Counted from the first letter of the stretch, positions 12,099 through 25,500 are shown. The stretch: DNA of 35,292 bases from Smittium mucronatum (GCA_001953115.1 LSSL01007540.1:1-35292); one strand, 5' to 3'. Notes: generated by a model not told the origin, from the letters alone. Translations and numbers: made by a program.

Positions 12099-12194
12099 TT
12101 TCACTTTATTGTATGCAAAAGCGAAAATTATTAGATTAGAAAAATTGAATTTTTTTTTAAAAAATGTAAAATAATTTTTCGTTATCTTTTTCAT

Positions 12195-15100
12195 TAAATT
12201 CCTCTAAATCCTTTTTTTTTTCAATTATTAAAATCACCATAAAAGCATTTTTAATGAGTTTAAACTTCATGCCACTGACCTCTTATATTAAAAAAAAATC
12301 AACAATTATCGTTTTTTGATATAGACTAAAAATAATTGTTTAAAAGGGTTTTATAATGGCGAAAAATTACCCTCTAATTACGTTCATAGCTCTTTTGAAA
12401 AATTTACTTATTAAGCAAATAATAATAATTGTCACTATCTCAACTGATAGTATTTCATCATAAATTTTTTAAATAAATTTTTACAAAAGAGTAGAATAAA
12501 ACTTCGAAACATTTTATTTATATAATAAATTCCATAAAATCATTTAAAATTATTTTAATATATTTTTTTTAAAGGTGAAGAACTATTTTTATCATGAAAA
12601 TTTTTAATTGAGATATTATAAGAGAATAATAAATCACTATACCTAATTTATGTGGTCTATTACCTGAAGCTTTAAACTAAATGGGCTTTTTTAAGTTTTC
12701 TAACACCATTTAAAATTCTTCATCATTATTTACATAATAACTCGGATTTATTTAGGGAATCTATATTAAAAAATTAAATCTTAAAAAAGTCGGTTCGAAT
12801 TTTATTACAGAGCTAGATGGAAATAAGAATAAATTTTTGGCGTATTAATTTCATTTTTCAGGACAAATATACACTTTATAAAACTGGGAATTTCAAAAAA
12901 AATTACCTCGTATTCAATATTTTAAATCAGAATCAACTTGTGCTCCAAACTGAAATATTTTTCAAAAAAATAATTTAGTTTTAAGTTGGGGTATAGTTAT
13001 TTGTAAATATTTTCTCTCAAAATTAAAATTTTAAAATTATTTCTGAGTCATGAAAATTTCGAAAATTTCCATTAGCATTTATCAAAATTAAGAACAAAAT
13101 TTTGGTTATAAAAATTGCTATTTGTAACTATATTAAATTTAAAAAATATGTTATAGGTAAAAAATGGATACATTATTAAGCCTTTATGGATTATTCCTAT
13201 ATAGAAACAAAATTCTCTATTTTTTTATTTTTTTCACGAAATTCAGTTAGATGAAAATCCGAAAAAGGTTGATTTCATTATTTAAAAAGAAATTTAAAGG
13301 TTTGATAGCATCGAAAACATGTATAAATTCAAAAAATATATACAGAAAAAGCCTAAACTGAGAAATGAAAGAATTTAAATGTAAATATACGAAAAAAAAT
13401 TCAATAATTTAATTTTCACCCTTCGAGAATAAAATTATATTTAATGAAGTTTTTTATATGCTGATTTTGGATTGGAATGATGAGAAAAATCATACCATCA
13501 ATAATGAGCACAATATGAATGTTTTAATCTTTTTTTTGATCGCCTTGAAAGCTCATATTTCTACTTTTTATGAAAAAATTAAATTAAATCAAGCAAGATT
13601 AACATGATTTTCCAACTTGTATTAGTATAAGTAAGAGAAAATGAATTATCAATTCATATTGAATTAATAAGTTGTAAATTTAAAATGATGTTTAAAACAC
13701 AATATTTTATAATATAAAACATTACTTATTAATCATTTAATTAGAGTATATTGGTTTTGATTATATTTATTTATATTTCAAAAAGTAAGAATATAGAGAA
13801 AAATAACTTGGATTTCCTTTGGAGAATCAAAACTTTTATTTAAAATCTCAGTATGAAAAATTGAATCATATAATTAATTATTCTATCATCTTAATTAATA
13901 ACAAAATATATATGAAGAAAAAAGATGTAATTCTAGGTATTTTATTTTTTTTCTGATTAAATTTTTTAAATAATATTAATTACATTATTTAATAGAAAAA
14001 AATATGCAAATTTATAATCAAAAGTGGTTTTTTTTAAATATTTTTGTTATTTTAGAAATTGAAAAAGTGAATACCTACCTTGGGCTAAAGTTTAATCGGC
14101 AACAGTGTATTAAAATCTTGATTCTATTGATCAATGATTTAAGATTAACGTTAATCTCTCATATATGGCCCTCAAAGTGAATTTTTCTGAGACTAGATAT
14201 GTTTAAGGGAAGCGATTAAAAATGGTGTGATATGTGAAAAAGATTTATTTAACTTTCAAGTTTTATGTGGTGGTTTCAGATTTTGCAAACCTTGAATGAA
14301 AATCAACCGGTTTTACGGTAATTATAGAATGAAGTAATAAAAAAATATCATCTAGTCAAAAAAATAACATTTAATGCATTAAGAATTACCGGATTTTAAA
14401 AATACATTCATTTAAATAAATGAAATAATATCCAACTGAGTCTATAAAATTTATGGTAATTAGATTTTGGAGTTATTTACAGATGATAGTAAAAAAAATT
14501 ATAGTATTTTTTTTATCCAAATATTATTAGATATTAATATCTCAAATGCAATTTATTTTATTTTGAAATGAATAAATATTATTGAAAAAATTTTCCAAGC
14601 GTCTGACGTTTTTTTTCCAGAAATTACATAAACACTAGCGTAAAATATTAAAATTTATTAAGAGAATTTTCCGAAAACTTTAAAGACTTCAGAAAGTATT
14701 TAGAAAAATTCTTAATATTCAATATTATTTTTTTATTACACTGATCTAAGATTTTCTCGCAACAAATCAAATAAGTAACAATAATTAAATGATAATTACT
14801 ATAAGAGAATAAAAATCTCATAATTCTTGAGAATTTAAATATTTTTTCATTTATGAAAAAAAAAACCATATTATCTAAAACTATTTTTATACTATAAGTA
14901 TATTTTTTTCAAAGCAATTTTTACAAGAATTAGTCAAATCGGGTTAAAAAAAAGATTCTATCATGAAAAATTATTTTTTAAATTTTGATAAGATTTAAAT
15001 AATATATATATTATTGTAAAAATCCATATATGAAGTACAAAAATATTACTATTTATTTTTTTTCGCATTTATTTTTTATATTTTAGAATACTTTTTTTCT

Positions 15101-15647
15101 ATTAAGTAAAAATTAAATGCACTAGATATCAAAAATTTACAAAAAAAAAAAAAATCATTGAAGTAGAGGATTATTGGGGCATATTAAAAGTAAAATATCT
15201 TAATACTTATCATTAAACGAAAATTTAAAATATATAATAATTGAATTTTAATATGATCGCATTTTCATTTACAATCGTTTTATTATTGAAGCTGTTAACA
15301 TAGAGATATTTAAAAATTAAAGTAAACCAAAGATTCTTTATTAAGAGATTTTTTTCTGCAAAAAGACAAATAATTAAAGCTAAAAAAACTATATATAGCT
15401 ATAAATAGTTTATATTATAACCTTTGGTCATTAAAGTTCGTTTTTTTCTATAATAATCACCCGATAAAATCGAAATAACAAACAAGTATTTTTTGATGAT
15501 ATTATAAATTAAAATTTATAAGTTATTTAAGTTTTGAAAAAATGCAGATAAACTAAGTATTCCGAAAATTTTTGTTTAAAATTTAAGTGATTTTGGATAT
15601 AAGTATATGCACAATTATTATATATGTAATATTTATAGCATTATTAA
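12195..15647. other. AT-rich stretch with no recognisable gene
   Basis: No gene is supported. The 73-codon minus-strand frame at 14648-14869 is built from F, I, K, N and S and looks like a chance frame. A slightly less AT-rich patch at about 14080-14330 carries a 16-bp perfect palindrome (AGATTAACGTTAATCT, 14142-14157) and short protein-like stretches in two frames, but I cannot assign it to any family. Confidence 0.55.
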
Positions 15648-15664
15648 TCTATAAATATTTAAAT

Positions 15665-16168
15665 AATTTATTGACAAGTTTAAATTTTTTTGAATTTGAT
15701 TGGGTCTTCTAAATTCTAAATTGTTTCTTTCACTAACTTGGTTTGTTCTTTTAAAAATCATATTAAAACATTTAAACATTTAATTTGAACCTTTTTAAAA
15801 TCAGATGGAACCTTTTCAAATCGAATATAACCTTTTAAATTCACAAATTGAAAATTAAAAAAATATCCTTTGGGCTTTTTGTAAAAAAAAACGAAGTTTT
15901 TACTAATTCAATGAGATTTTTATAAATAATAAAAAATCCATATATTCATGAAATTAAACAATTTTTACACAAAATTTACCCCATTTAAAATGATATCAAA
16001 CTGTTCGCAAAATATCAGTATTACTTTTTTTTCTGATTATAAAACTTAAAGTTCATTTATTTAAACCCAGAATTTTTTTATATCATATATGGGTATAAAA
16101 ATCTAATTTTACATAATTAAATATTAAATTTATTTAAAATAATCAAGTTGAACATAGGGGAGTTAAAT
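15665..16168 (+). repeat. Left arm of element 2
   Basis: It begins ATTTATTGACAAGTTTAAAT and ends at the CATAGGGGAGTTAAAT block. Visible differences from the reverse complement of 17362-17867 include GGGTCTT/GGGCCTT, CCATATATTCATG/CCGTATATATTCATG, CATTTTAAATGGGG/CATTTCAAATGGGG and GTTGAACAT/GTTGCACAT. Confidence 0.9.
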
Positions 16169-16767
16169 AATATAATAAAAATGAGTGATTTTTATTTTTT
16201 TAAAAAAAATTCTTGCAGTTGAAATATTCTTATAATTTGGATTTCAAAACTCAATACAGTTGAAATAAAAAAATACTATAAAATGAAAAAAGAACTTGTA
16301 GAAAGACTGCTATCAGTTTTTTTCAAGAATTTAATATCTATAAAAAATCTTCAGAAAAATATGTGATAATCTATAGTTCTTCTAAAAGAATAATAGCTGG
16401 ATACAGAAATAATCACAAGAATTTTTTCGAAAATCAAATTTATCTTAATTTTAATATAAAAATAAAGGAAAATAAGGTTTAATCATAAATATATGATCTA
16501 TTATTTCATTACTAAATAAAATTGTATAAGATATATCCAAATTCGCATTTTTTAAAAACCTAAAAAAAAATTATAAGAAAGGAAGTGATAATATCTGTAT
16601 CATCAGTTGAAAGTGCATTGAAAAAAAAATTTAAATATTCACCAAAAAATTTACTGAAATGATTGATAAAGTAAAATCAACATCTATTTAAAGATGAGAG
16701 CTAAGATTGTGCTACTTTTTAATTACAAATTTAATTCATAAAGGAATGATTTTATATTCATATATAA

Positions 16768-17043
16768 ATTAGCTCTAACCTGCATTCAAGATCATTCAAG
16801 ATCTTAATCTTTAACAAACATGATGTAAAAATTCGTACCAATCGTGGGGAAATTTTCGCTTTATTATCAGTCATTAATTATATATATATAATGCATAATA
16901 AATTATTTTCACTTAGGGATTTCAATGCAGATCTATTTACAAAATTTCTAGAAAGTATTATCGAAAAGGCTACAAGAGATTCTACTATTAATAAATTTTT
17001 TATCATAATTAAATATTCCCGACACTTGCTAAAAAGTAAATAG
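16768..17043 (+). CDS. Unassigned 91-codon ORF in element 2
   Basis: This frame is open from just after a TAA (16765-16767) to TAG at 17041-17043. Its composition is more protein-like than the surrounding chance frames: it contains a DVKIRTNRGEIFALLSVIN segment followed by LRDFNADLFTKFLESIIEKA and several R, D, E and T residues. Most of it lies upstream of the first usable ATG, so it would have to be an exon or a 5'-truncated fragment. It occupies part of the element's 1.19-kb interior. No family is recognised. By length alone it is at the edge of chance expectation. Confidence 0.22.
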   Translation: MSSNLHSRSFKILIFNKHDVKIRTNRGEIFALLSVINYIYIMHNKLFSLRDFNADLFTKFLESIIEKATRDSTINKFFIIIKYSRHLLKSK

Positions 17044-17361
17044 TGATTACAATAATCGGTATTTTCAATATTTAAATTTTTTTATTAGTTATCGTATTAT
17101 TGCATTTTTATCCCGGTTGAAAATTGTTTATTTAGGTAAAAATGTATTTTCTTGTGGGGATTTGTGGTCCAAATGCACAATAAATAAATATTTTGGACTT
17201 TATTACGCTTGAAATCAATAGTTTTGGTGAAGAAGATGGTAATAGTTATTTTTTAAATGTTCGCAGAAACATATAATTTTCTGTTTATAAACAAATTTCT
17301 ATTTAAAAAAATCTTTATAGGTTTCTATAATTCACTTTTTTAAATAAAAATATATTAAATC

Positions 17362-17867
17362 ATTTAACTCCCCTATGTGCAACTTGATTATTTTAAATAA
17401 ATTTAATATTTAATTATGTAAAATTAGATTTTTATACCCATATATGATATAAAAAAATTCTGGGTTTAAATAAATGAACTTTAAGTTTTATAATCAGAAA
17501 AAAAAGTAATACTGATATTTTGCGAACAGTTTGATATCATTTCAAATGGGGTAAATTTTGTGTAAAAATTGTTTAATTTCATGAATATATACGGATTTTT
17601 TATTATTTATAAAAATCTCATTGAATTAGTAAAAACTTCGTTTTTTTTTACAAAAAGCCCAAAGGATATTTTTTTAATTTTCAATTTGTGAATTTAAAAG
17701 GTTATATTCGATTTGAAAAGGTTCCATCTGATTTTAAAAAGGTTCAAATTAAATGTTTAAATGTTTTAATATGATTTTTAAAAGAACAAACCAAGTTAGT
17801 GAAAGAAACAATTTAGAATTTAGAAGGCCCAATCAAATTCAAAAAAATTTAAACTTGTCAATAAATT
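17362..17867 (-). repeat. Right arm of element 2
   Basis: Inverted partner of 15665-16168, nearly identical. It is followed directly by the TCTATAAATATT copy that also precedes the left arm. Confidence 0.9.
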
Positions 17868-17883
17868 CTATAAATATTAAATA

Positions 17884-20800
17884 AAAGGTGATTAAACTAA
17901 TATTTATAAAACATAAAAAAATTTAATTAATTATTTTTGATACGAAAGCCTTTATACTTTTCTTATTACCAGATTGTCTTTATCAACGCATAATACCAAT
18001 ATAAAATTATTTTTTTTCTTTATTAAGACAATAAATAATATCTCTAATGATACTAATTAGCTGCTTTGAAAATATTTTGGTAAAAAACCCTTATTTTCGT
18101 TGAAGAAAATAATAATAATAAATTTCAAGGTATCTAATCTTACATAAATTCCTCCAAACTCAAACATGGAAACTTAATGTGAAGTTCAATTGAATTTCGA
18201 TTGAAAAGTTTGTAGTTTGGATCTATTAAATAAATTAATATTAGCTCAGAAAGATTTTAAAAAAAATAGGAGGTATTATAATTTACTGCATTTTTGAACT
18301 TTTTATCTCTGTATAATTATTATTTTTTATAAATATTAATGATATAATTATTAAAAAATGAATTTAAATAATAAGAATTATTTTGAAAATAATCATCCCA
18401 GAATTTTATTTTTTCAAATATTTTAATTAAAGAAATTCTGTTCTTCCAATATTTATCCTTCTTTTAATAAAAAATACTTATCAAATATTTACTTTTTCAT
18501 TATAATTCAATAAAAATCACAATTTTTACGATTATTCTATTTAAAAATTTCAGTCAATCAATTAATTTTGAAAAAGATTTTTAAAAGCATTAAATTCTAA
18601 ATTTGATATTTTAAGTGCTGAAATTTTTTTTATATTATTATCATAGTTTCGACAGGAAAAAAAAATAATTAGTTTTAAAGTATTGATTTAATAAAAAACC
18701 TCTTCTCTAAAAAGATCAACAACTTATAGTAATATTAAATATGATAATCATATATAAAAATAATATAACATAAAATAATCCTTACTTGATAAAATAAAAA
18801 ATCACATATGACTATGGAATATCTTTAGATAAAATTTCGATAAATAACATAGAGTTTTTTTTATGATCAAGGTCAAAAATTTTAATATAAATACATCAAA
18901 ATTTAATCTAGCAGAGATCTATAGTATTCAAAATAAAAATAAGAATAAGAATATCTTATGAAATATATTCAAGTATATAGATAGATATTTTATAGATATT
19001 ATACCTGATATATTTTTTGATAAAATTTTATGAAATTTCACAAAAAAAATTAACGCTCAAAGATCAAAAGATAAATTTGTTATAAAACTATGAATGGTTT
19101 ATTATAATTCATAAAAAACTGTATTCCGATGGCATTTTCTTAGCTAAATTTTAGAATATGCTATTAAAAACTAAGAAAATATACAATAATGTATAAAATA
19201 TTAATTTTTCATCAAAAAAAAAAAAATAGAGGCTATTCAATTATATTAATTGAAAAAGGGGAAGATACGAATCAAAAAAAATTATTTAAGCTTCGTATAG
19301 TTGCTACAAAAAATTAAGGGAATTAAAATTCCAAGTAAAATAAAAAAATCATTTCCCCTAAATCTTCATCTAATAATATTAGCAGTATGGACAAAAATCG
19401 ATTTAAAAAACTTCATTTAAAGAATTAAAAAAAAATAAGATATATGAAGTTGAAACTGAGAAAAATACTAAATATATATTAAAATTTAAATAATTATTGA
19501 ATTTCTTATAAAAATATTTTGACAAGTGATGATTAAGTGCTTTTATAAGGGAAAAAGTAATAGGTAGTTATTTTTAGAAACTAAAAATCACCAAAGCTAT
19601 AGTAATCGAGATAAATTATCTGGTGTGTGATAAAAAATTCAAGTCTTATAATTAAAATTAATCTGAAAGTTTTAGTACTAATGAACGAACATATTGAAAT
19701 TATTATTTCCTTAATGTTAAAAAAATATAAAAATATCTAAATTAAATACTACAAGATTTTTTCTTATTTGAAATATTCGCATTCATCTACAAGAAATATG
19801 AAAAAAATGAAAAAAATGCAGATAATTTATTCAAATTTAAAAAGGGAAATTTTTTATTAAAGTTCCACTTTAGAAATAACCCTGAATTTTTATCACCAAA
19901 ATGAATTATTATATAAAAAAACGTACATTTGTTAATAACAATCCCCAAATACTGTCACCAGGTAAATAAAAAAGTAATTTTTAGCATAAAAACAAGCTAC
20001 TTAATTTATTAATCCGTTTATATGGATTAATTGGATTGCATAATTAAAAAAAAAAAGTAGCAAAATGAGTCAATATAAATAATATATGGCTATATTGATA
20101 GCAAAATAATTATTATGCATTGAAAGAATTCTATATGAAGATATTAATGGATAATTTACTTTTTTTTTATTACTTCTTCGTGTTTGTCCTCCTATAAAAA
20201 TTCCATATTTAGGTTTTAACTATTTAAAGAATTCTATTCTTCATTAAAATATGTTCGTAGCGAAATTTTTCTCAAATCACAAATTTTGATTATAAACCAC
20301 GAAAGGAGCTTCAATAAACATATATACTGGAACATAAATGATTAATTAACAACTTTTGCGAAATAAAAGCTATTAAAAATTATAAAATCTTGTTAAAAAG
20401 TATATTATTATTTTTTTACTTTTTTGTTTTTTAGAAAATAAAATTTATATTGAATACTATGCAGTTATATTTATAAATTAATGTTTTTTTAAATGGGACT
20501 GGAATAAAGATGTTTTTAATGTATATATACTTTTTAAAAAAAGTCTATTTATTATTGTGACGTGAAATTTTTTACTTTGATGCCATATCAAAAACTGTTG
20601 GAAAAACAAAATTGAATTATAACAGTTTAATCTGGGCTACAAACAATATGTTCATAAATATTTTTTTGAATATTTGAAAACTTTCGATATAAATTACTAA
20701 CATATAATCGTAGAAAAAATTTATTATTTTTTATAAAAATTATTAATCACTTGGAATTCATTGAGCAGGAAGGCACTTATTGATTATGAATAAGAAATAA

Positions 20801-21369
20801 AACAATAATAGTAAGATTGTTTTTATAACTATGAAGAACAATTAGTTACTTTCAAAAAATATAACAATATAACTTTTTCAAGATAAATTCCGGGAGTTCA
20901 AAGTAGTTTTTAGACAAAAATAATAATATTGGGTTCCTAAATTTAAAAGAATCGAAACCTAACACAATTATTATTTTTTATTTTTCATTTTCTTCCAAAC
21001 AGTATTTTTTTGTATTTGTGTAATGCTTATAAACCTTTGTAGTTTATTTTATTTTTATTACCTGTAAACTTGAGCGAACTTTTTTCTTTTGAAAAATCCT
21101 AAAAACTACAGAATAAATTATTTCAGCGCGTTACAGTATGGTCTAAAAATAAAATAAAATTTCAATAAATGTGTCTATGAGATCATTGAATGTATCGAAA
21201 TTCAAACCTTTGAATTTTCTTTATAATATTTTTGAAAACGCGCTGTTACTCTCGAAGTCCGAAGCTAAGAATTTATTTTTTCCCTGAAATATAGAAATAT
21301 AGTATGAATAAAATATTTTTTTTCTTGTAGTAATGATTTCATTATGGTTTATTTTATTTTTTTAGTAAG
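17884..21369. other. AT-rich stretch with no recognisable gene
   Basis: No gene or RNA is supported. The only compositional oddity is a pair of GC-rich inverted 9-mers, CAGCGCGTT at 21124-21132 and AACGCGCTG at 21237-21245, close to the 3' end of the transposase relic that follows on the minus strand. Confidence 0.55.
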
Positions 21370-22575
21370 GAATATAATCTAAGTCTGAGTACTTAATAAT
21401 TTCTAATTTTTTTTTAAAAAAATCTACTATATTTGTTGATTTTCATGACTGATATATATCTTATACATTTTTTTTGTATCTTTCAAGACCGTTATTATTA
21501 GATGAGTCAAAAATGATAATCCCTCATACCAAATATTATCGATTTTTAAATAAAACTCTCCTATCTTATATACGAAATCACTTAGTGCATTTATATGCCA
21601 CTATTTTATAAATAATAATTATTTTGATTGAATAAATATTTCAAACGTTAATTATAGTTTCATGCTCTTTAAATAATTATAAATAATCTGCTTAAATTAA
21701 TCATTTTTAAGCTTCACTATTATTTTTCTAAAAAAATTTGCTACATGAGACCAGCGATTTGCCATTAAAACTATTAATCCAGAACTTTCTGCAGCATTAT
21801 CTATCCATCTTACTGAATCGTATATTGAATTTTTTAAATTTAAACACAAATTATTATATATAATTTTTTTTTTTTAGAAAATTAAACATTCAAATATACG
21901 AATCTTTGCATCATTGCTGACAAACGATATTGGTATTGGAATAAATTTAATAGAAAATTCGGTTATCCCAGCAACTATAAGGGGATAGCAGAGACATATG
22001 AGCTTATAGATAGAGTCAATATGAATATTTGAAGATTTATATAATGCAATTATCCAACATTTAGATGTGATTTTTGCTCTTAATTTATTTACATATGGAA
22101 AATAGTCCGCAATATATAGCTCCTCGGCTTCATTATTTTATAAAACCATTTTGCAATTTTTGACATGTAAATCTGTAGTTGTAGGATTATTTTTATAAAA
22201 AAATTTCTTTTAAATTAATTTATCTTAAAATTAATTTTATCTATTCTTACTATAATCCCATAATTATCTAACTCCCTCTTTACCAATCTAGACTTAACTC
22301 TGAGTTGATGTAGCTTTAAAATAGTTTATTTTAAAGCTAATTTTCCTAAAGGAAAACAACCATCGCAGTGATTATTTGTGTGAGAAATTATGTTTCGACC
22401 ATCATAGATCCGATCTACTTTAATCTTAAATAGGAAATTAGTTTTTTTAGAGCTTATACAACAGTAACTGTAGATTTATAATATTTAAGATATTTCAAAT
22501 ATTTCACGGTCAAAAGCTTAATTTGGTTCTCATAGACATCATTTCCCATCAAACTCCAGTAAACTATCTTCCCCT
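21370..22575 (-). pseudogene. Decayed MULE-type transposase with FLYWCH-like N-terminus
   Basis: Read on the minus strand from 22575 downwards, several frames give pieces in the order of a FLYWCH/MULE transposase. About 22560-22340: NDVYENQIKLL and KYLKYLKYYKS, then RIYDGRNI and HTNNHCDGC, a zinc-finger-like start with most cysteines lost. 22150-21890: an uninterrupted frame with LRAKITSKCWIIAL, then HIDSIYKL (22000-22023, first catalytic Asp, cf. the family's H-D-A-T-Y-K-L), YPLIVAGITEF, IPIPISFVSND. 21830-21700: RWIDNAAESS (second Asp at 21799-21801) and NRWSHVANFF, a degraded C-W-x-H block. 21531-21482: WYEG, then in a shifted frame DSSNNNGLE, matching the family's S-T-N-N-x-L-E. At least three frameshifts and several stops make it non-functional. 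No terminal inverted repeats were identified. The family call is from remembered motifs. Confidence 0.68.
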
Positions 22576-25500
22576 AAATATCTTTTATGATTATATTTAA
22601 TAAAAATTCAATTAATGTAGTATTTTATAGATACGGGATAATAAGAGAGTATAAAATTAGAGAAAAATTGTATTCATCATATACGCATTAAGAAAAACCT
22701 CCATTTGAGATTTTAAAATTTTTATAAACGTTTTTAAAGATCTTATAACGGTTGGATATATATTATTTCTAGCATTAATTACAAATATTTTTGGCTTGAG
22801 TTTTTTTTAAAAATGCCTGTATTTTTATTAGAAATTATTTTAGTTTGCATCATTAATAAAATAGTGCGTAAAATTTTATAAAAATGTCATTAGATCAAAA
22901 AAGTTGAAAATTTATATAAAAAATAGTTAAAAATTAATCACTTCCCATTTTTAAATACATGGTATGGAAAATGATTGAAAAAAAATACAAATATCAAAAT
23001 ATTACAATTAAATATGAAAGTAAATTTCAAGTATTTAGTATTTAATTAAATTTTTGGATAAATAAAATTATCTTGTATTTGGCTTGGGTTTTTATATTAA
23101 AATATACCTTCCATCTTGGTGAATAATTACAAATATCTATAAAAAATCATAAAACCGCCAAAAAATATTACAATTAAAATTAAACTAACAAAAAATTGAT
23201 TTTAAATATTTTAGAATCAGTGAATACAATATTAATAATCAATTTAATATTAAAAAAATCTTTAAATTCAACAAATTAAAGTTTACAAATAGATATTTAA
23301 ATAAATTTATTTATAGTTTTTTAAAAGGTTAATTTATCGAAGTTAAATTATTTTTAACCTGGTATATTCCTAAGTTGAAATTCAATAGGAAGAAAAATTT
23401 GGAGTAACGTAATAAAATTCTGGAAAAAAAATTATAAAGTTTTCTCTAAATTAGGAAAATTTTACCCAAAGTAATAATCTAAAATTTAAAATTTTGATTA
23501 TAAAATAATTACTCGTATATTTTATTATAGAATTAAATAATAGAAATAGCACCGTAGATTTTTTTCATATTCAACAAAATATATCACTTTAGAATAAAAC
23601 AGATAAATAATGATACTTTTTTTGGAGTTTAAAATAGGCTATATTTAATAAGGATTTTTTGATAGTGTCTTAATATAATGTATCTCAAGATTTATGATCA
23701 AAAAAAGTAAAACTATAAGCGAAATCATCTTAAAAAGCTTTTCGTAAACATTTAATTTATTTTTTGAAATAGTTAAATATTTTTAGTCAATTCAAAATTT
23801 CTGATTAATATACATTAAGAAAAAATTTTTCTTGTAATTTTTTTCAACTCTAATACTAAAAATAATTGAGTTTTTTTTTAGAAAAACTAGACTCACATTT
23901 TTTTAAGGGCGCATATATTGTTAACTAGAATCTAAATATAGTAAAAATTTTATCAGTGAAACTATAGATCAAATGTTTAATAGTTATTTCTTCCAAGCCA
24001 AAATATCTCTCACTATCAAAAACAATTTACTTGCTTTTAAATTTTCCAAATATCTTTAATTTTAATAAACATTTTCGATATCAATTCATAAAAAAAACCC
24101 CCCCAAAATGTTGTAAAAAACTATAAAATGAATACAAATAGATTTAAAAAAATATATTAAATCCTTTTTACTATGATAAAATAAAAATTGATGTATTAAT
24201 GGTAAAAAAAACATTTATTTATTAAAATATTCTGATTAGATAAATAATTTAAATGATTTTGCCGTCTTTAAAAAAATCATTAAAAAAAACTTGGGATTTA
24301 TAAACAAGGATCACTACATAATATTCTTTAAATTTTTAAATATCATCAAAATGTTTTTTAAATTCAAAAAAATCAAGAACAGTTTAACATAGAAAATATT
24401 TTTTTCAAATTTGCTGAGTATCTTATCAAATTGAATAAAAAAAACTACTATATTTAATAATTAAAAAAAGTAAAGATTAAAAAAAAAATAAAAAATTACA
24501 ATGCCTGATAATAAATTTTTTTAGTACTTTTAAATAGTTCAACTGATTTTTTGAGTATAATATTTTTAAAAATCTTATAATTTAACTAAAAATAACACAT
24601 TAGATTTTTAAAATGGCATTCGGTATTTTCAAAGATACCCAAGCCTTTTATAATTTTAATTTTTCAATATATATGTTACAATTAGCCAAAATTAAAAAAA
24701 AAATCAATAAGATTATAGAAATTCAATGTATAAAATACAATTAAGATACTAATTGGTTTTAAAATTGATGATTTTCAATCATTATTGAAAATTTATAAAT
24801 ATTTTAATAGTGATTTTATGCTCTGAGACTTCTCTTATTGATTTATTTTATTATTAACACCATTAAAAAGAAAAAAGAAAGAAAGCTTGTAATATGGAAA
24901 AAAATTCATAGAATTAAGCTCATAGCCCGTTTCATGAGAATTATGGTAAAATTTTTTGTATACTAAGTTTATAAAATATCTTATTAATTATAATATAATA
25001 TACAAAAAACTAATTAGATTAAAACAAGAAAAACATAGGTTACATATATTAATCTTATTAAAAGTCGTAAAAGATAAAGGGTCGATTTGTGAATAAAATT
25101 TAATTGACTCAATGGTTTTAGAAAAAAAATTCTTCTGGAATATAAGTATCTTTTTGGTTTATATCCTTAAAAGTACTGAGATAGAGTATTATTTTTTAAA
25201 AATGTCAATTTATTACATTAATATCTTTAAAAACCAGTTGTCATGAGAAATGAAACCCCTATGATATTTATAAAATTATCGCGAAAAAAGTAATAAAATA
25301 TACTTGAATTTTAAATCTATTAATTTTTTTTTAGAAGGAAATTATGGTTACATATGTTACATCACTATAAAAATCATCGCTTTAATACTTTCTTGTAATT
25401 CATATCCATCTAAAATTTATTAATTAAATATCAAAATCACGTTGAAAATGCTTCAAATTGAGAAAGAAAATAAAGAAAGAAAGAAAAGAAAAAAATAAAA

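Larger units (their letters stand above)
15648..17883. mobile_element. Foldback-type element 2 with target-site duplication
   Basis: Two arms of about 505 bp in opposite orientation (15665-16168 and 17362-17867) enclose 1.19 kb. Immediately outside the arms, the flanks carry TCTATAAATATT at 15648-15659 and 17867-17878. With a one-base gap the direct repeat extends to 17 of 18 bases on each side. This is what a staggered-cut insertion leaves. The arms differ at only a few visible positions, so the element is younger than element 1. The arm sequence is unrelated to element 1. No transposase is recognisable inside, so it would be a non-autonomous element. Assignment to MULE, hAT or another superfamily is not possible from what I see. 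Confidence 0.7.

Noticed and set aside
12785..12815. GGTTCGAAT, resembling a tRNA B box
   Set aside because: No acceptor stem, D arm or anticodon arm can be built around it. I found no tRNA anywhere in the window.
14080..14330. Reverse-transcriptase-like YLGLKF piece in a less AT-rich patch
   Set aside because: It is only a few residues long, with no YxDD box and no neighbouring domain; not enough to call a retroelement.
14648..14869. 73-codon minus-strand ORF
   Set aside because: Chance-like composition, no motif, and no neighbouring exon.
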